Assembly: GCA_004356335.1 (NCBI GenBank)
Contig: SMXP01000078.1
Location: 1-16,793 of the forward strand
Length of the DNA: 16,793 nucleotides
Source of the DNA: Alphaproteobacteria bacterium
Lineage (GTDB): Bacteria > Pseudomonadota > Alphaproteobacteria > SMXP01
Reading direction: 5' to 3'
Shown here: one piece after another, positions 7,748-14,470 of the stretch
Layout: each line of letters starts with the position of its first letter
Numbering within the stretch: position 1 is the stretch's first letter
Program-made: the position numbers and the translations under genes
Notes under the pieces: generated by a model
Database searches by the model: none
The model's input: only the letters and a program-made list of their open reading frames with translations
Told to the model about the DNA's origin: nothing

Positions 7748-8185
7748 ATGGTTAGAGTTGTTATTGCCGGTTTTTTGGTCTTGGGCTTATGGGGATCGAT
7801 GGCCCTGGCACAAAGCGATGCACCCCCCAGGCTGTCGGCTCCGGCCGGAGCAAAGTCTTATATCATTTCTCCCGCTGATGGAGAGACGGTGCCATCCCCT
7901 GTGCGGGTACAGTTTGGATTGTCGGGCATGGGCGTGGCCCCCGCGGGTGTCGATTGGGATGACACGGGCCATCACCATCTTATTGTAGACGCGGATCTGC
8001 CTCCACTTGATTCTTTTATTCCGTCTACTGATGATAACTATCGACATTTCGGCGGCGGCCAAACCGAAACGTCAATCGAACTGGCACCCGGCGAGCATAC
8101 GCTTCAATTGTTACTGGGCGATCATACTCATCTGCCACACGCCACCCCGGTTTATTCGGAGAAAATAACCATTATTGTGCAATAG
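7748..8185 (+). CDS. Exported DUF4399-family protein
   Basis: A 145-residue protein with a signal peptide (hydrophobic 4-18, cleavage after ALA at about 21). The mature part fits DUF4399 as I know it: SPADGETVPSPVRVQFGLSG (41-60), MGVAPAG, TGHHHLIVD (73-81), then GEHTLQLLLGDHTHLPH (115-131) and a closing beta strand ITIIV. Clustered histidines (75-77, 126, 128, 131) could bind metal, but the function of the family is unknown. It is expected in the periplasm. I start at ATG 7748 because AAGGAG (7735-7740) is 7 nt upstream; the in-frame TTG at 7742 is too close. The stop TAG is the first triplet of a palindromic element, so the 3' end of the mRNA carries that hairpin. Confidence 0.85.
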   Translation: MVRVVIAGFLVLGLWGSMALAQSDAPPRLSAPAGAKSYIISPADGETVPSPVRVQFGLSGMGVAPAGVDWDDTGHHHLIVDADLPPLDSFIPSTDDNYRHFGGGQTETSIELAPGEHTLQLLLGDHTHLPHATPVYSEKITIIVQ

Positions 8186-8260
8186 AGCGCATTCAGGAAA
8201 AGTGGGCACCGGTTTTCCGTCCGAATGCGCGACCAAACAAAGACGTAGAGCGCATTCAGG
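8183..8260 (+). repeat. Palindromic mosaic element: full GCGCATTC module plus a half module
   Basis: It starts with the TAG stop of the DUF4399 gene. The full module has GCGCATTC / GAATGCGC as outer and GGAAAA / TTTTCC as inner stem. After the linker CGACCAAACAAAGACG comes a second TAGAGCGCATTCAGG (8246-8260) without its partner arm. The same linker plus half module occurs inverted at 8653-8687. Confidence 0.85.
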
Positions 8261-8281
8261 AGTGAAGACCGTCCTGTAAGG

Positions 8282-8306
8282 TCAATCGATCCGGTGGATC
8301 GATTGA
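8282..8306. terminator. Perfect 11-bp hairpin, possible terminator
   Basis: TCAATCGATCC (8282-8292) pairs perfectly with GGATCGATTGA (8296-8306) across a GGT loop. It lies between convergent genes: the DUF4399 gene (plus) and the small 78-residue frame (minus, ending at 8327). No U-run follows on either strand, so intrinsic termination is not certain. Confidence 0.4.
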
Positions 8307-8326
8307 AGGGATGAACGGATGCCGGT

Positions 8327-8563
8327 TCAAAGGAAGCAAAGGATGATGAAGGCGGCGATCAGGAGTTCCAGTAATCGGATGATCCAATTGGTCGCCTTTT
8401 CGTTTTTAATCGGCAGGTCACGATATGGCGGAAATTCCTCATGGATTTGAGGCTCGTTAGGGTCTTCAAGAAACTTGTCATTGTCGTTGGCAGCCGGCAG
8501 CACAAGGGTATCTACTGCTGCAAGATACCCTGCCACACGCTGTATACGGTTAAATTGCGCCAT
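8327..8563 (-). CDS. Possible small tail-anchored membrane protein (78 aa)
   Basis: I recognise no family. The predicted protein has a soluble, acidic and proline-containing N-terminal part (residues 20-50 include PAANDNDKFLEDPNEPQ) and one hydrophobic helix at the very C terminus (about 58-77), the arrangement of a tail-anchored protein. The ATG at 8563 has only a weak AGGG just upstream. The frame lies between two inverted palindromic elements (8183-8260 and 8653-8759) and overlaps no better frame. The ordered composition favours a real gene, but its small size and weak ribosome-binding site leave doubt. Confidence 0.5.
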   Translation of the reverse strand: MAQFNRIQRVAGYLAAVDTLVLPAANDNDKFLEDPNEPQIHEEFPPYRDLPIKNEKATNWIIRLLELLIAAFIILCFL

Positions 8564-8652
8564 TTACCCTGGTCGGCTTCTTCTTGTTTCGACGAGCTTT
8601 GGTTGGCCCGTTTCTAATTATTCCCCTCAAGCGGCCTAATATGTCGGTTTTT

Positions 8653-8759
8653 ACTTTTCCTGAATGCGCTCTACGTCTTTGTTTTGTCGTGTTTCCGGAC
8701 GGAAAACCGGTATCCACCCCGGCCTTCGCCGGGGCATGCTTTTCCTGGAAACACTCTAG
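8653..8759 (-). repeat. Palindromic mosaic element: GTGTTTCC/CCCCGGC module plus half module, inverted
   Basis: Read on the minus strand it begins CTAGAGTGTTTCC. The outer stem is GTGTTTCC / GGAAACAC, inside which are GGAAAAG...CGGTTTTCC and an extra CCCCGGC-GAAG-GCCGGGG hairpin. Then come the linker CGACAAAACAAAGACG and a half module TAGAGCGCATTCAGG. The linker and half module match the element at 8183-8260, in opposite orientation. Confidence 0.85.
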
Positions 8760-9013
8760 AGCCTGCAAAACACTCGCCACCATGCGGGCCCGGCCAAAGT
8801 TGATGAAACACCTTAATTTGAAAGCTTGGGGGATCTTGCGTGTGTCATAATCGGACAGGTCTCGGTTCGCTGTTTGACCAAGTTTGGTTAACGAGATGAC
8901 GCGAAAATATTGCGATAAGGGCGATCCGGTTTTCAAGTTTCTTAATAATTTAGCGTGTATTTTTTGAAAGTCGATTTTTTGGGTATTGCACTTTTTGGTT
9001 TGGTCTGTTGCGT
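8760..9013. other. Gene-free region upstream of the PAS-GGDEF-EAL gene
   Basis: Frames on both strands that cross this stretch also run through the repeat and look spurious. The last 130 nt are AT-rich with T-runs, which would suit a promoter, but no convincing -35/-10 pair or operator is visible. Confidence 0.4.
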
Positions 9014-10744
9014 ATGGCGTTCCCATCACCGGTTTCCGATAGCTTTTCAGACAATATCGTTTTGCGTGAGTTAGAGCGCTTGCGAATTGCGCTGAGCGCC
9101 GATCACGCCATCGTCTACGATTGGTCGCTCGCGGATGATGCTATTGTGTGGGACGATCAGGTTTTATCTGTCCTGAACGTTGAAAGCCAAGACAGAATAT
9201 CGAGCGGCGCCAAGTTTAAGGCTTTCTTGAACTCAGATGGCATTGCGTTGCGCGATAATTTAGAAGGCAATCCATCGACAGACTTCATTTCGTTTCATAT
9301 CGAATACAAGTTTCGCGGCGGAAGTGACGAAACCTGTTGGCTTGAGGATATAGGCCGGCGACTGCTTGACGAAGATGGTAACCCGGTGCGCGTTATTGGC
9401 ATTTTGCGGGTGATCACCGATCGCAAGGCGCGAGAAGAGCATTTTAGCTATCTTGCTTCTTATGATGAATTAACCGGTCATCTCAATCGAGCCCGCCTGC
9501 TTGAGCGTTTAGGCCATACCATTCAACTGGTTGCCGCGCAGCGAGGATGTGGCACCTATATGGTGGCCGCGATCGACGATCTGGCCGGCATCAATGCGGA
9601 TTACGGCTTCGATGTAGCGGACGAAGTGATTGCGGGGATCGGCGAACCCGTGAGGAATGCCCTAAACGCGGCCGACCAAATCGGCCGTACCGCGGGTAAT
9701 AAATTCGGAATTATCGTTGCCGATTGCACAAAACAGGGAATGTTGCCTCTGGCTCAGAGCCTGGTCGATGCGGTTCACGATTTGGTGATCGAGACAACCG
9801 GCGGCCCAATTCCCGTTTCCATATCGATCGGTTGTGTGGAGCTAACCGAAAATACTGGTGATAGCCAGGAAGTCATCACTGGTGCCGAAGACGCGCTCGA
9901 CAAAGCAAAAAGGTTGGGTCGAGGCCGCGTTGAGGCCTTTAGTCGGTCGCATGAAATCGAATCTATTCGACGCAGCAATGCCATCATCGCCGACCGTATC
10001 GTGTCGGCTTTGAACGGCCGACGGATTTGCCTGGCCCACCAGCCCATCGTGTGTGCCAGGACACACGCCATTCGAGGTTATGAATCCTTGATCCGCATGA
10101 TCGACGAGGATGGTGAGATCGTGCAGGCAGGTAGTTTTGTTCCGCAAGCTGAACAGCTGGGTCTCATCCGTCTGCTTGATCGCCGCGTCCTGGAATTGGT
10201 GACGGATGTATTGCGCGAAAATCCCGGCGTTCATCTGTCCCTTAATGTGTCAGGCATAACGGCAACGGAGACGTTATGTGTCGAGGGCTATTTAGCCTAT
10301 ATCGAATCCAACAGAGAATTTGCATCGCGCATGACGATCGAGTTGACCGAAACCTCGGCTATTCGGGACATGGCAGAATCGGTCCGCTTTGTCTCCCGGT
10401 TGCGTGAGTTGGGATGCAGGGTGGCGATTGATGACTTCGGTGCTGGTTATACGTCGTTCCGCAACCTGCAAGATTTGGTGGTTGATTGCGTCAAGATTGA
10501 TGGGTCGTTCATTCGCGGATTGGCGGACAATGAAGACAATCAGCTGTTTGTCCGAACTCTAGTGGACCTTGCGCGCAATTTCGGCCTTGAAACGGTGGCG
10601 GAGTATGTAAATTCGCGGCAAGAGGCCGACATGCTGCGGGATTATGGCGTCGATTATCTCCAAGGTTTCTATTTCGGTGAACCGCTCTTTGAACTGGAAT
10701 TCCAAATGGCGCCGACCGAAGTGCTTTCAAAAAAAATGGCTTAG
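9014..10744 (+). CDS. PAS-GGDEF-EAL protein, probable c-di-GMP phosphodiesterase with degenerate GGDEF
   Basis: A 576-residue cytoplasmic protein with no membrane helix. Residues ~15-135 form a PAS-like sensor (WSLADDAIVWDDQVLSVL, later GILRVITDRKAREE). A GGDEF domain follows (DELTGHLNR near 155), but its active loop is AGNKF at 227-231, so cyclase activity is very unlikely. The EAL domain keeps the main catalytic residues: Glu357 in YESLIR, Asn411 in LNVS, Glu446 in ELTE, Asp473-Asp474 in DDFGAG, Lys494 in VKID, Glu530 in VAEYVN and Gln550 in YLQGF. The second Glu of the usual AEGVE is Asn533. Predicted role: hydrolysis of c-di-GMP to pGpG, tuned by PAS and perhaps by GTP binding to the inactive GGDEF. 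ATG 9014 is chosen; a TTG at 9008 is in frame. No strong ribosome-binding site is seen. Confidence 0.9.
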   Translation: MAFPSPVSDSFSDNIVLRELERLRIALSADHAIVYDWSLADDAIVWDDQVLSVLNVESQDRISSGAKFKAFLNSDGIALRDNLEGNPSTDFISFHIEYKFRGGSDETCWLEDIGRRLLDEDGNPVRVIGILRVITDRKAREEHFSYLASYDELTGHLNRARLLERLGHTIQLVAAQRGCGTYMVAAIDDLAGINADYGFDVADEVIAGIGEPVRNALNAADQIGRTAGNKFGIIVADCTKQGMLPLAQSLVDAVHDLVIETTGGPIPVSISIGCVELTENTGDSQEVITGAEDALDKAKRLGRGRVEAFSRSHEIESIRRSNAIIADRIVSALNGRRICLAHQPIVCARTHAIRGYESLIRMIDEDGEIVQAGSFVPQAEQLGLIRLLDRRVLELVTDVLRENPGVHLSLNVSGITATETLCVEGYLAYIESNREFASRMTIELTETSAIRDMAESVRFVSRLRELGCRVAIDDFGAGYTSFRNLQDLVVDCVKIDGSFIRGLADNEDNQLFVRTLVDLARNFGLETVAEYVNSRQEADMLRDYGVDYLQGFYFGEPLFELEFQMAPTEVLSKKMA

Positions 10745-10745
10745 G

Positions 10746-10785
10746 GTCCGGTTTTGATAGAATCAAAACCGGACACCTAAGGTGT
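10746..10785 (+). terminator. Perfect 13-bp hairpin after the EAL gene, likely terminator
   Basis: GTCCGGTTTTGAT (10746-10758) pairs perfectly with ATCAAAACCGGAC (10762-10774) across an AGA loop, 1 nt after the stop codon of the EAL gene. A second palindrome ACACCT-A-AGGTGT follows (10773-10785), then a T-rich GTTGTTTTGT. It probably ends the transcript, possibly from both sides because phaR converges on it. Confidence 0.65.
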
Positions 10786-10863
10786 TGTTTTGTCGTGTTT
10801 CCGGACGGAAAACCGGGTCCACCCCGGCCTTCGCCGGGGCATGCTTTTCCTGGAAACACTCTA
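10784..10863 (-). repeat. Palindromic mosaic element, GTGTTTCC/CCCCGGC module, inverted
   Basis: The outer stem is GTGTTTCC (10795-10802) / GGAAACAC (10852-10859), with inner GGAAAA / TTTTCC and the CCCCGGC / GCCGGGG hairpin, nearly identical to 8688-8759. It lies between the converging EAL and phaR genes. Read on the minus strand it begins TTAGAGTGTTTCC, 34 nt after the phaR stop. Confidence 0.85.
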
Positions 10864-10897
10864 ACGCGGAACGTCGACAGATTCTGCACAAGGCGGT

Positions 10898-11509
10898 TTA
10901 AGATTTTCGGGACAATTGTTCAAGCTTGGTCTGTATAGTGGCAAGCTGGTCCTTGAGATTGTTGATCTCTTCCTTCTCACCATCTTCGGAAACAGGGGCG
11001 TCTTTTTCAAGATCTTCCGCTTCGTCTTCTTGGGGCGTCACGGAGAATGGCGAAAACATACGAAGCGATCGCTCAAAAATCGCCATGTTTTGACGAATTT
11101 GATCTTCAAGCTGTCCAAATGACTGCCCTCCGCCCAAACCGCCGACTAGTTTTTCTCTTAGTTGTTCTTGGTGAGAAGTAAATCGTTCCATGCTCAGCTC
11201 GAGATAGCTGGGCAGGAACGCTTCCATATTGTTGCCGTAAAACTTGATAAGTTGCCGTAAAAATTGAACCGGCAATAGATTTGGACCTTTGTTTTCTTCC
11301 TCAAAGATAATCTGGGTCAAGACGGATCGCGTAATGTCTTCTCCGGTCTTGGCGTCGACCACTTGAAACTCTTTGCCCTCTTTGACCATGGAACAGAGGT
11401 GGTTCAGCGTCACGTAACTACTGGTCGCCGTATTGTAGAGCCGCCGGTTGGCGTATTTCTTGATGGTGATCGGGTCGTCGCTGGATGAGGTATTGGTTGT
11501 CACTGCCAT
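10898..11509 (-). CDS. phaR: Polyhydroxyalkanoate synthesis regulator PhaR
   Basis: A 203-residue protein with the PHB/PHA accumulation regulator N-terminal domain: ITIKKYANRRLYNTATSSY (14-32), then VVDAKTGEDITRSVLTQII (50-68). The second PHB_acc motif follows, LLPVQFLRQLIKFYGNNMEAFLPSYLELSM (78-107). The middle is glycine-rich and Gln-rich (FGQLEDQIRQNM), and the end is acidic then coiled coil (EEINNLKDQLATIQTKLEQL, 180-199). PhaR in alphaproteobacteria binds DNA near phasin genes and its own gene and is released by PHA granules, linking phasin synthesis to storage. No phaA, phaB, phaC or phasin gene is in view, so it stands alone here. ATG at 11509 fits the family start; no strong ribosome-binding site is visible. 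Confidence 0.93.
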   Translation of the reverse strand: MAVTTNTSSSDDPITIKKYANRRLYNTATSSYVTLNHLCSMVKEGKEFQVVDAKTGEDITRSVLTQIIFEEENKGPNLLPVQFLRQLIKFYGNNMEAFLPSYLELSMERFTSHQEQLREKLVGGLGGGQSFGQLEDQIRQNMAIFERSLRMFSPFSVTPQEDEAEDLEKDAPVSEDGEKEEINNLKDQLATIQTKLEQLSRKS

Positions 11510-11787
11510 GCCATTTCAGGTTCAAACAATCATCCGGTCCGGTGGATCGCGGTCTTCCGAGAAAATCCGCCACCGCACGACCTTCAGCCGGATCGAGATA
11601 TTGTGACCTCTTCTTCCGGGCGAGCGCAAGACATATGTTGCTGTGCACAAATAGCCCTCGGCGGTCCCGGGAGAGGGCGACAGACCGGCCATTCAGCCGT
11701 GTCATAGGCTGTTTTGCGGCGCTGTTTTGTCCCTGAGATAACGGGTTGCTTTCACTCAAAATGGGCATTTTTGCCCACCCATGAGCG
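11510..11787. other. Gene-free region between phaR and the repeat fragment
   Basis: The open frames on both strands here have no recognisable composition and partly mirror phaR. The stretch should carry the phaR promoter (minus strand), but I see no confident -35/-10 pair. A short hairpin TGGGCA-TTTT-TGCCCA lies at 11762-11777. No tRNA or other RNA gene is visible. Confidence 0.4.
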
Positions 11788-11844
11788 CTAGAGCGCGTAC
11801 ACCCCGGCCTTCGCCGGGGCATGCTTTTCCTGGAAACACTCTAA
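11788..11844 (-). repeat. Truncated palindromic mosaic element
   Basis: Positions 11800-11844 repeat one arm of the GTGTTTCC/CCCCGGC module: the CCCCGGC / GCCGGGG hairpin, ATGCTTTTCC, TGGAAACACTCTA. The other arm is replaced by CTAGAGCGCGTAC, resembling the start of a GCGCATTC module. It looks like a deleted or recombined copy. Confidence 0.75.
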
Positions 11845-11922
11845 AAGCCGCCATCTTTTTGCCACGAAAAACCTATATGTGGCACGGTTGCGGTTTTCCA
11901 AGCCGGCGATGCGAATCAATCA

Positions 11923-11980
11923 TGCCGCCCTGTTATTTTTTCACAAGGAACAGGCCAACGAGGCTGGCGGCACCGGGGGA
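11923..11980 (+). promoter_or_regulatory. Structured leader and ribosome-binding site before the exported-protein gene
   Basis: TGCCGCC (11923-11929) pairs with GGCGGCA (11966-11972), and CTGTT (11930-11934) with AACAG (11949-11953). The stem ends 2 nt before GGGGGA (11975-11980), the ribosome-binding site of a TTG start at 11986. Such closeness could influence translation; function is inference. Confidence 0.35.
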
Positions 11981-11985
11981 TCATA

Positions 11986-12765
11986 TTGGCCACCAACTTC
12001 CATGACACAGGTATTGCTCGGCAATGGCGAGGTGCTGTTTGGCAATGTTGCGTCATATCAGCCTGTGCCGCGTTGTTGCTATTGATGCTTCCTCGGGCGG
12101 CTGGCAGCGCCGATCCCCAGGGTCTCGGTGAGGAGTTGATTGTCCATTACTCGACCATTGATGGCTCGACGGGTTTTGTCCTTGATCGAAGTCATGATGA
12201 ACCTGTGCTTAAATTCGATAGTTCATTGGAGATGTTTATTTTGCAAGACGTCCCGGGTCCGCGGGGCGATACGATTTATAAACTGGATAATGGCTTTGCC
12301 GTTCTACGCCATACAAATCTCGGCGGTATGATCTTATTCGATGACCTTCGACCGGAAGGACGGCCGGTTATGCGCGACCGGGTCGCCTTGCGCCTGACCT
12401 TACCGCGCCGCTTTCCCGCTCAAGTGAAAGCCCGCGCTGCGGTCATCAGTAAGGAAATTTCAGATCTGCTCGGCAGTGAAGTCGTCTTCGAGGCGGAATG
12501 GGAGGCGATTCCTTCGCGACTTGGCACGGCGACATTGGCCGATGCCGTAGAACTTACCGGCATCGCCTTGAAGCGCTTAGCCGAGGACGACCTGGCCCGA
12601 GACGTTCTAGCGGCCCATTTAAGACGGGTTACATTTCAAGCGGGTGATGTGGTTGATGCCCGACTGATAAACCATACGCTGGCCATCACATTCGTTTGGA
12701 CACAAGGGATGCATGGCCGATTTTCATCTGATGCGCTGGTCCGCTTACTCGAGGCCGCCCTGTAA
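11986..12765 (+). CDS. Exported protein of unknown function (DUF4908-like shape)
   Basis: A 259-residue protein with a long basic N region and a hydrophobic core (about 23-36), with likely signal-peptidase cleavage after AGSA at 42. The mature part begins with a beta-rich domain: GSTGFVLDRS (60-69), EPVLKF (72-77), MFILQ (83-87), GPRGDTIYKLDNG (91-103), VLRHTNLGGMILF. An alpha/beta second half follows (ADAVELTGIALKRLAEDDLARDVLAAHLRRV). From memory this pattern resembles DUF4908 proteins of alphaproteobacteria, but I cannot confirm it and the function is unknown. The start is TTG at 11986, supported by GGGGGA 5 nt upstream; no ATG precedes the signal core in frame. A double-hairpin repeat follows 10 nt after the TAA stop. 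Confidence 0.7.
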   Translation: MATNFHDTGIARQWRGAVWQCCVISACAALLLLMLPRAAGSADPQGLGEELIVHYSTIDGSTGFVLDRSHDEPVLKFDSSLEMFILQDVPGPRGDTIYKLDNGFAVLRHTNLGGMILFDDLRPEGRPVMRDRVALRLTLPRRFPAQVKARAAVISKEISDLLGSEVVFEAEWEAIPSRLGTATLADAVELTGIALKRLAEDDLARDVLAAHLRRVTFQAGDVVDARLINHTLAITFVWTQGMHGRFSSDALVRLLEAAL

Positions 12766-12774
12766 CCGTGCCCG

Positions 12775-12884
12775 CTAGAGCGCATTCACAAAAAGTGGGA
12801 CGCGGTTTTTGGGTTCGAAGGCGCGACCAATAACGAATCTAGACCCCCGTTCCCTGATTCAATGAATTGTAAACGGGGGTCTAG
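12775..12884 (+). repeat. 110-bp double-hairpin repeat bounded by CTAG, copy 2
   Basis: Same design as 7034-7142. The outer stem is GCGCATTC / GAAGGCGC (one mismatch) instead of GCCCATTC / GAATGGGC, with inner CAAAAA / TTTTTG and the CTAGACCCCCGTT / AACGGGGGTCTAG-type second hairpin, here with one changed base next to the loop. CTAG stands at both ends. Confidence 0.88.
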
Positions 12885-12953
12885 CGCCATGATATTGCCC
12901 CAATTGTAGAATATGCACCGGGCTCTTCAACGGACATCAGCGTGTGTATTAAT

Positions 12954-13412
12954 ATGGGTCAACGCGTGATCAACCAGCTTATTTGTGCTTTAGTCCTGTT
13001 TATTTTTCCGCAATTCGCATTCGCTCAATCATTGCAAGAGAAAAAGGTGCAGATAAGCGCGGAGCAAGCTCTGGCGTCCGAGGTCGCGTATACCAATCAG
13101 GTATGCGGTTCGGATATTTCCGCCTCGGTTGATTGGCAGAGTTTCTCAAGCGCTGATCGAGATCCCGAATTCGGGCTTTCGAGCTCCTGTGATGCGGCTT
13201 TGAGCGCCATCGAAAATTTGTGCACCAGCGAGGACAGTCAACAAGCCATAAAAGCGCAAGTTAATCAGGTGGTTTGCACGAAGGGGGCATCGCGCAATGT
13301 GACGCTGCGGCAGGGTACGCTGTTGTTTCAGATGAACGGCCCCGATGGCGACGATTTCGAGTTCATTCGGGATTATCTAAAAAATAAAATTTCGGCCACC
13401 GACACCGAGTGA
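12954..13412 (+). CDS. Small exported protein of unknown function with four cysteines
   Basis: No family is recognised. The 152-residue product has a clear signal peptide (hydrophobic 6-20, cleavage after AFA at 24). The mature protein carries four cysteines (51, 79, 90, 108), consistent with two disulfide bonds in the periplasm. It is largely polar, with alternating Ser/Ala/Gln-rich helices and a beta-like end (LLFQMNG) followed by an acidic DGDDFEFIRDYL. I start at ATG 12954; an in-frame GTG at 12942 would add four residues. No strong ribosome-binding site is seen. It stands between two repeat elements with no obvious operon partner. Confidence 0.7.
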   Translation: MGQRVINQLICALVLFIFPQFAFAQSLQEKKVQISAEQALASEVAYTNQVCGSDISASVDWQSFSSADRDPEFGLSSSCDAALSAIENLCTSEDSQQAIKAQVNQVVCTKGASRNVTLRQGTLLFQMNGPDGDDFEFIRDYLKNKISATDTE

Positions 13413-13489
13413 GACACTCCATGTAATGCCCGCCTTCCGGATGAGACGCCAGACCCAAGGTCCGAATGATCTCATCGGCGTCCATGGGT

Positions 13490-13594
13490 TTAGAGCACGT
13501 TGACAAAAGATGGAATCCCTAACGTGCTCTAAGTCTTTGTTTTGTCGCGCATTCGGACGGAAAACCGGTCCCCACTTTTCCTGAATGCGCTCTA
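13490..13594 (-). repeat. Composite palindromic mosaic element, copy 2, inverted relative to copy 1
   Basis: On the minus strand it reads TAGAGCGCATTCAGG, GGAAAA / TTTTCC core, GAATGCGC, linker CGACAAAACAAAGACT, then the hairpin TAGAGCACGTT / AACGTGCTCTA (13491-13501 with 13521-13531). Module order matches 6808-6912. The first TAG is the stop codon of the glyoxalase II gene. Confidence 0.87.
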
Positions 13595-14368
13595 AAAACG
13601 ATCCCGGCGACGACGGATTTCGGCGAAGACATCGACCACAGGCGCGCCGGTCATGGCGAGCGTTTTCTGGATATCCGGACTCATCGGGCGAAGGAAAGGG
13701 TTGGTGGCTTTTTCCAGACCGATGGTCGTTGGCACGGTCGCTAGATCTTTAGCACGCAAATCGTCGATTTCCGCGCTACGCTTTACCAAAATTTTGTTTT
13801 GCGGCTCTATGGTAAGCGCAAATTGCGCGTTCTTTTGAGTGTATTCATGGGCGCAATAAACCAGCGTGTCATCGGGCAACGCCATGAGCCTTTGCAAAGA
13901 TTGCCACATTTGCGTTGGCGTGCCTTCGAACATGCGGCCGCAACCCAAAGCGAACAGTGCATCGCCGACAAAGACAACACCCGATTCCTCACACCAATAG
14001 GCAATCTGGCCCAGGGTGTGTCCGCCAACATCTATGACCTGCAAACGATGCGGTCCAAATTCATAAACATCACCGTCACTGATCTGGGTCTCTATGCCCG
14101 GAATTCGGTCGGCCTCTTCGCGTGGTCCGACGACGGTACATCCGGTCTTTTGCTTAAGTTCCAGATTGCCGCCGGCATGGTCGGGGTGGTGGTGGGTATT
14201 GAGGATATGTGTCAAGGTCCAACCGGTGTCGCGCAAGGCGGTTTCGATGGCCGGTACTTCGGGCGTATCGATCACACCGGTAAGGCCGGACTCCTCATCG
14301 TGGATCAGGAAGCAATAATTGTCCCACAATGCAGGGAACATATGAATGTCGAGCCGTGCCAAGGTCAA
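13592..14368 (-). CDS. gloB: Hydroxyacylglutathione hydrolase (glyoxalase II)
   Basis: A 258-residue metallo-beta-lactamase-fold enzyme close to the usual length of about 255. Metal ligands are visible: THHHPDH at 58-64 (His59, His61, Asp63, His64), His117 in GGHTLG, Asp136 in VGDALF and His174 in CAHEYT. The GCGRMFEGT stretch (142-150) is specific to glyoxalase II. It hydrolyses S-lactoylglutathione to lactate and glutathione in the cytoplasm, the second step of methylglyoxal detoxification. The C-terminal FAEIRRRRDRF is the normal family end, so the gene is not truncated although its TAG stop is the edge of a palindromic repeat. The start is TTG 14368, with AAGGA close upstream; a second TTG two codons later is possible. 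It is divergent from the methyltransferase gene. Confidence 0.93.
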   Translation of the reverse strand: MTLARLDIHMFPALWDNYCFLIHDEESGLTGVIDTPEVPAIETALRDTGWTLTHILNTHHHPDHAGGNLELKQKTGCTVVGPREEADRIPGIETQISDGDVYEFGPHRLQVIDVGGHTLGQIAYWCEESGVVFVGDALFALGCGRMFEGTPTQMWQSLQRLMALPDDTLVYCAHEYTQKNAQFALTIEPQNKILVKRSAEIDDLRAKDLATVPTTIGLEKATNPFLRPMSPDIQKTLAMTGAPVVDVFAEIRRRRDRF

Positions 14369-14470
14369 AATTCCTTCGGGCCGCCCCGCAATTAATAATT
14401 TTGTTGCTTGTTTAATCTAGTAAAATGGCACGCCAAATGAAAGTCGAATAGAATCCGGACCCGTTGGGCC

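Noticed and set aside
8584..8850. 88-codon plus-strand frame
   Set aside because: Its middle is the translated repeat (FPDGKPVSTPAFAGACFSW); no ribosome-binding site and no family.
8550..9029. 159-codon minus-strand frame
   Set aside because: It runs through a palindromic element (giving the repeat-coded HAPAKAG and FPSGNTTKQ strings) and overlaps the start of the EAL gene; composition is not protein-like.
10509..10889. 126-codon minus-strand frame
   Set aside because: Antisense to the EAL gene and repeat-coded at its N terminus.
11418..11822. 134-codon minus-strand frame upstream of phaR
   Set aside because: It overlaps phaR out of frame, begins in a repeat fragment and shows no family pattern.
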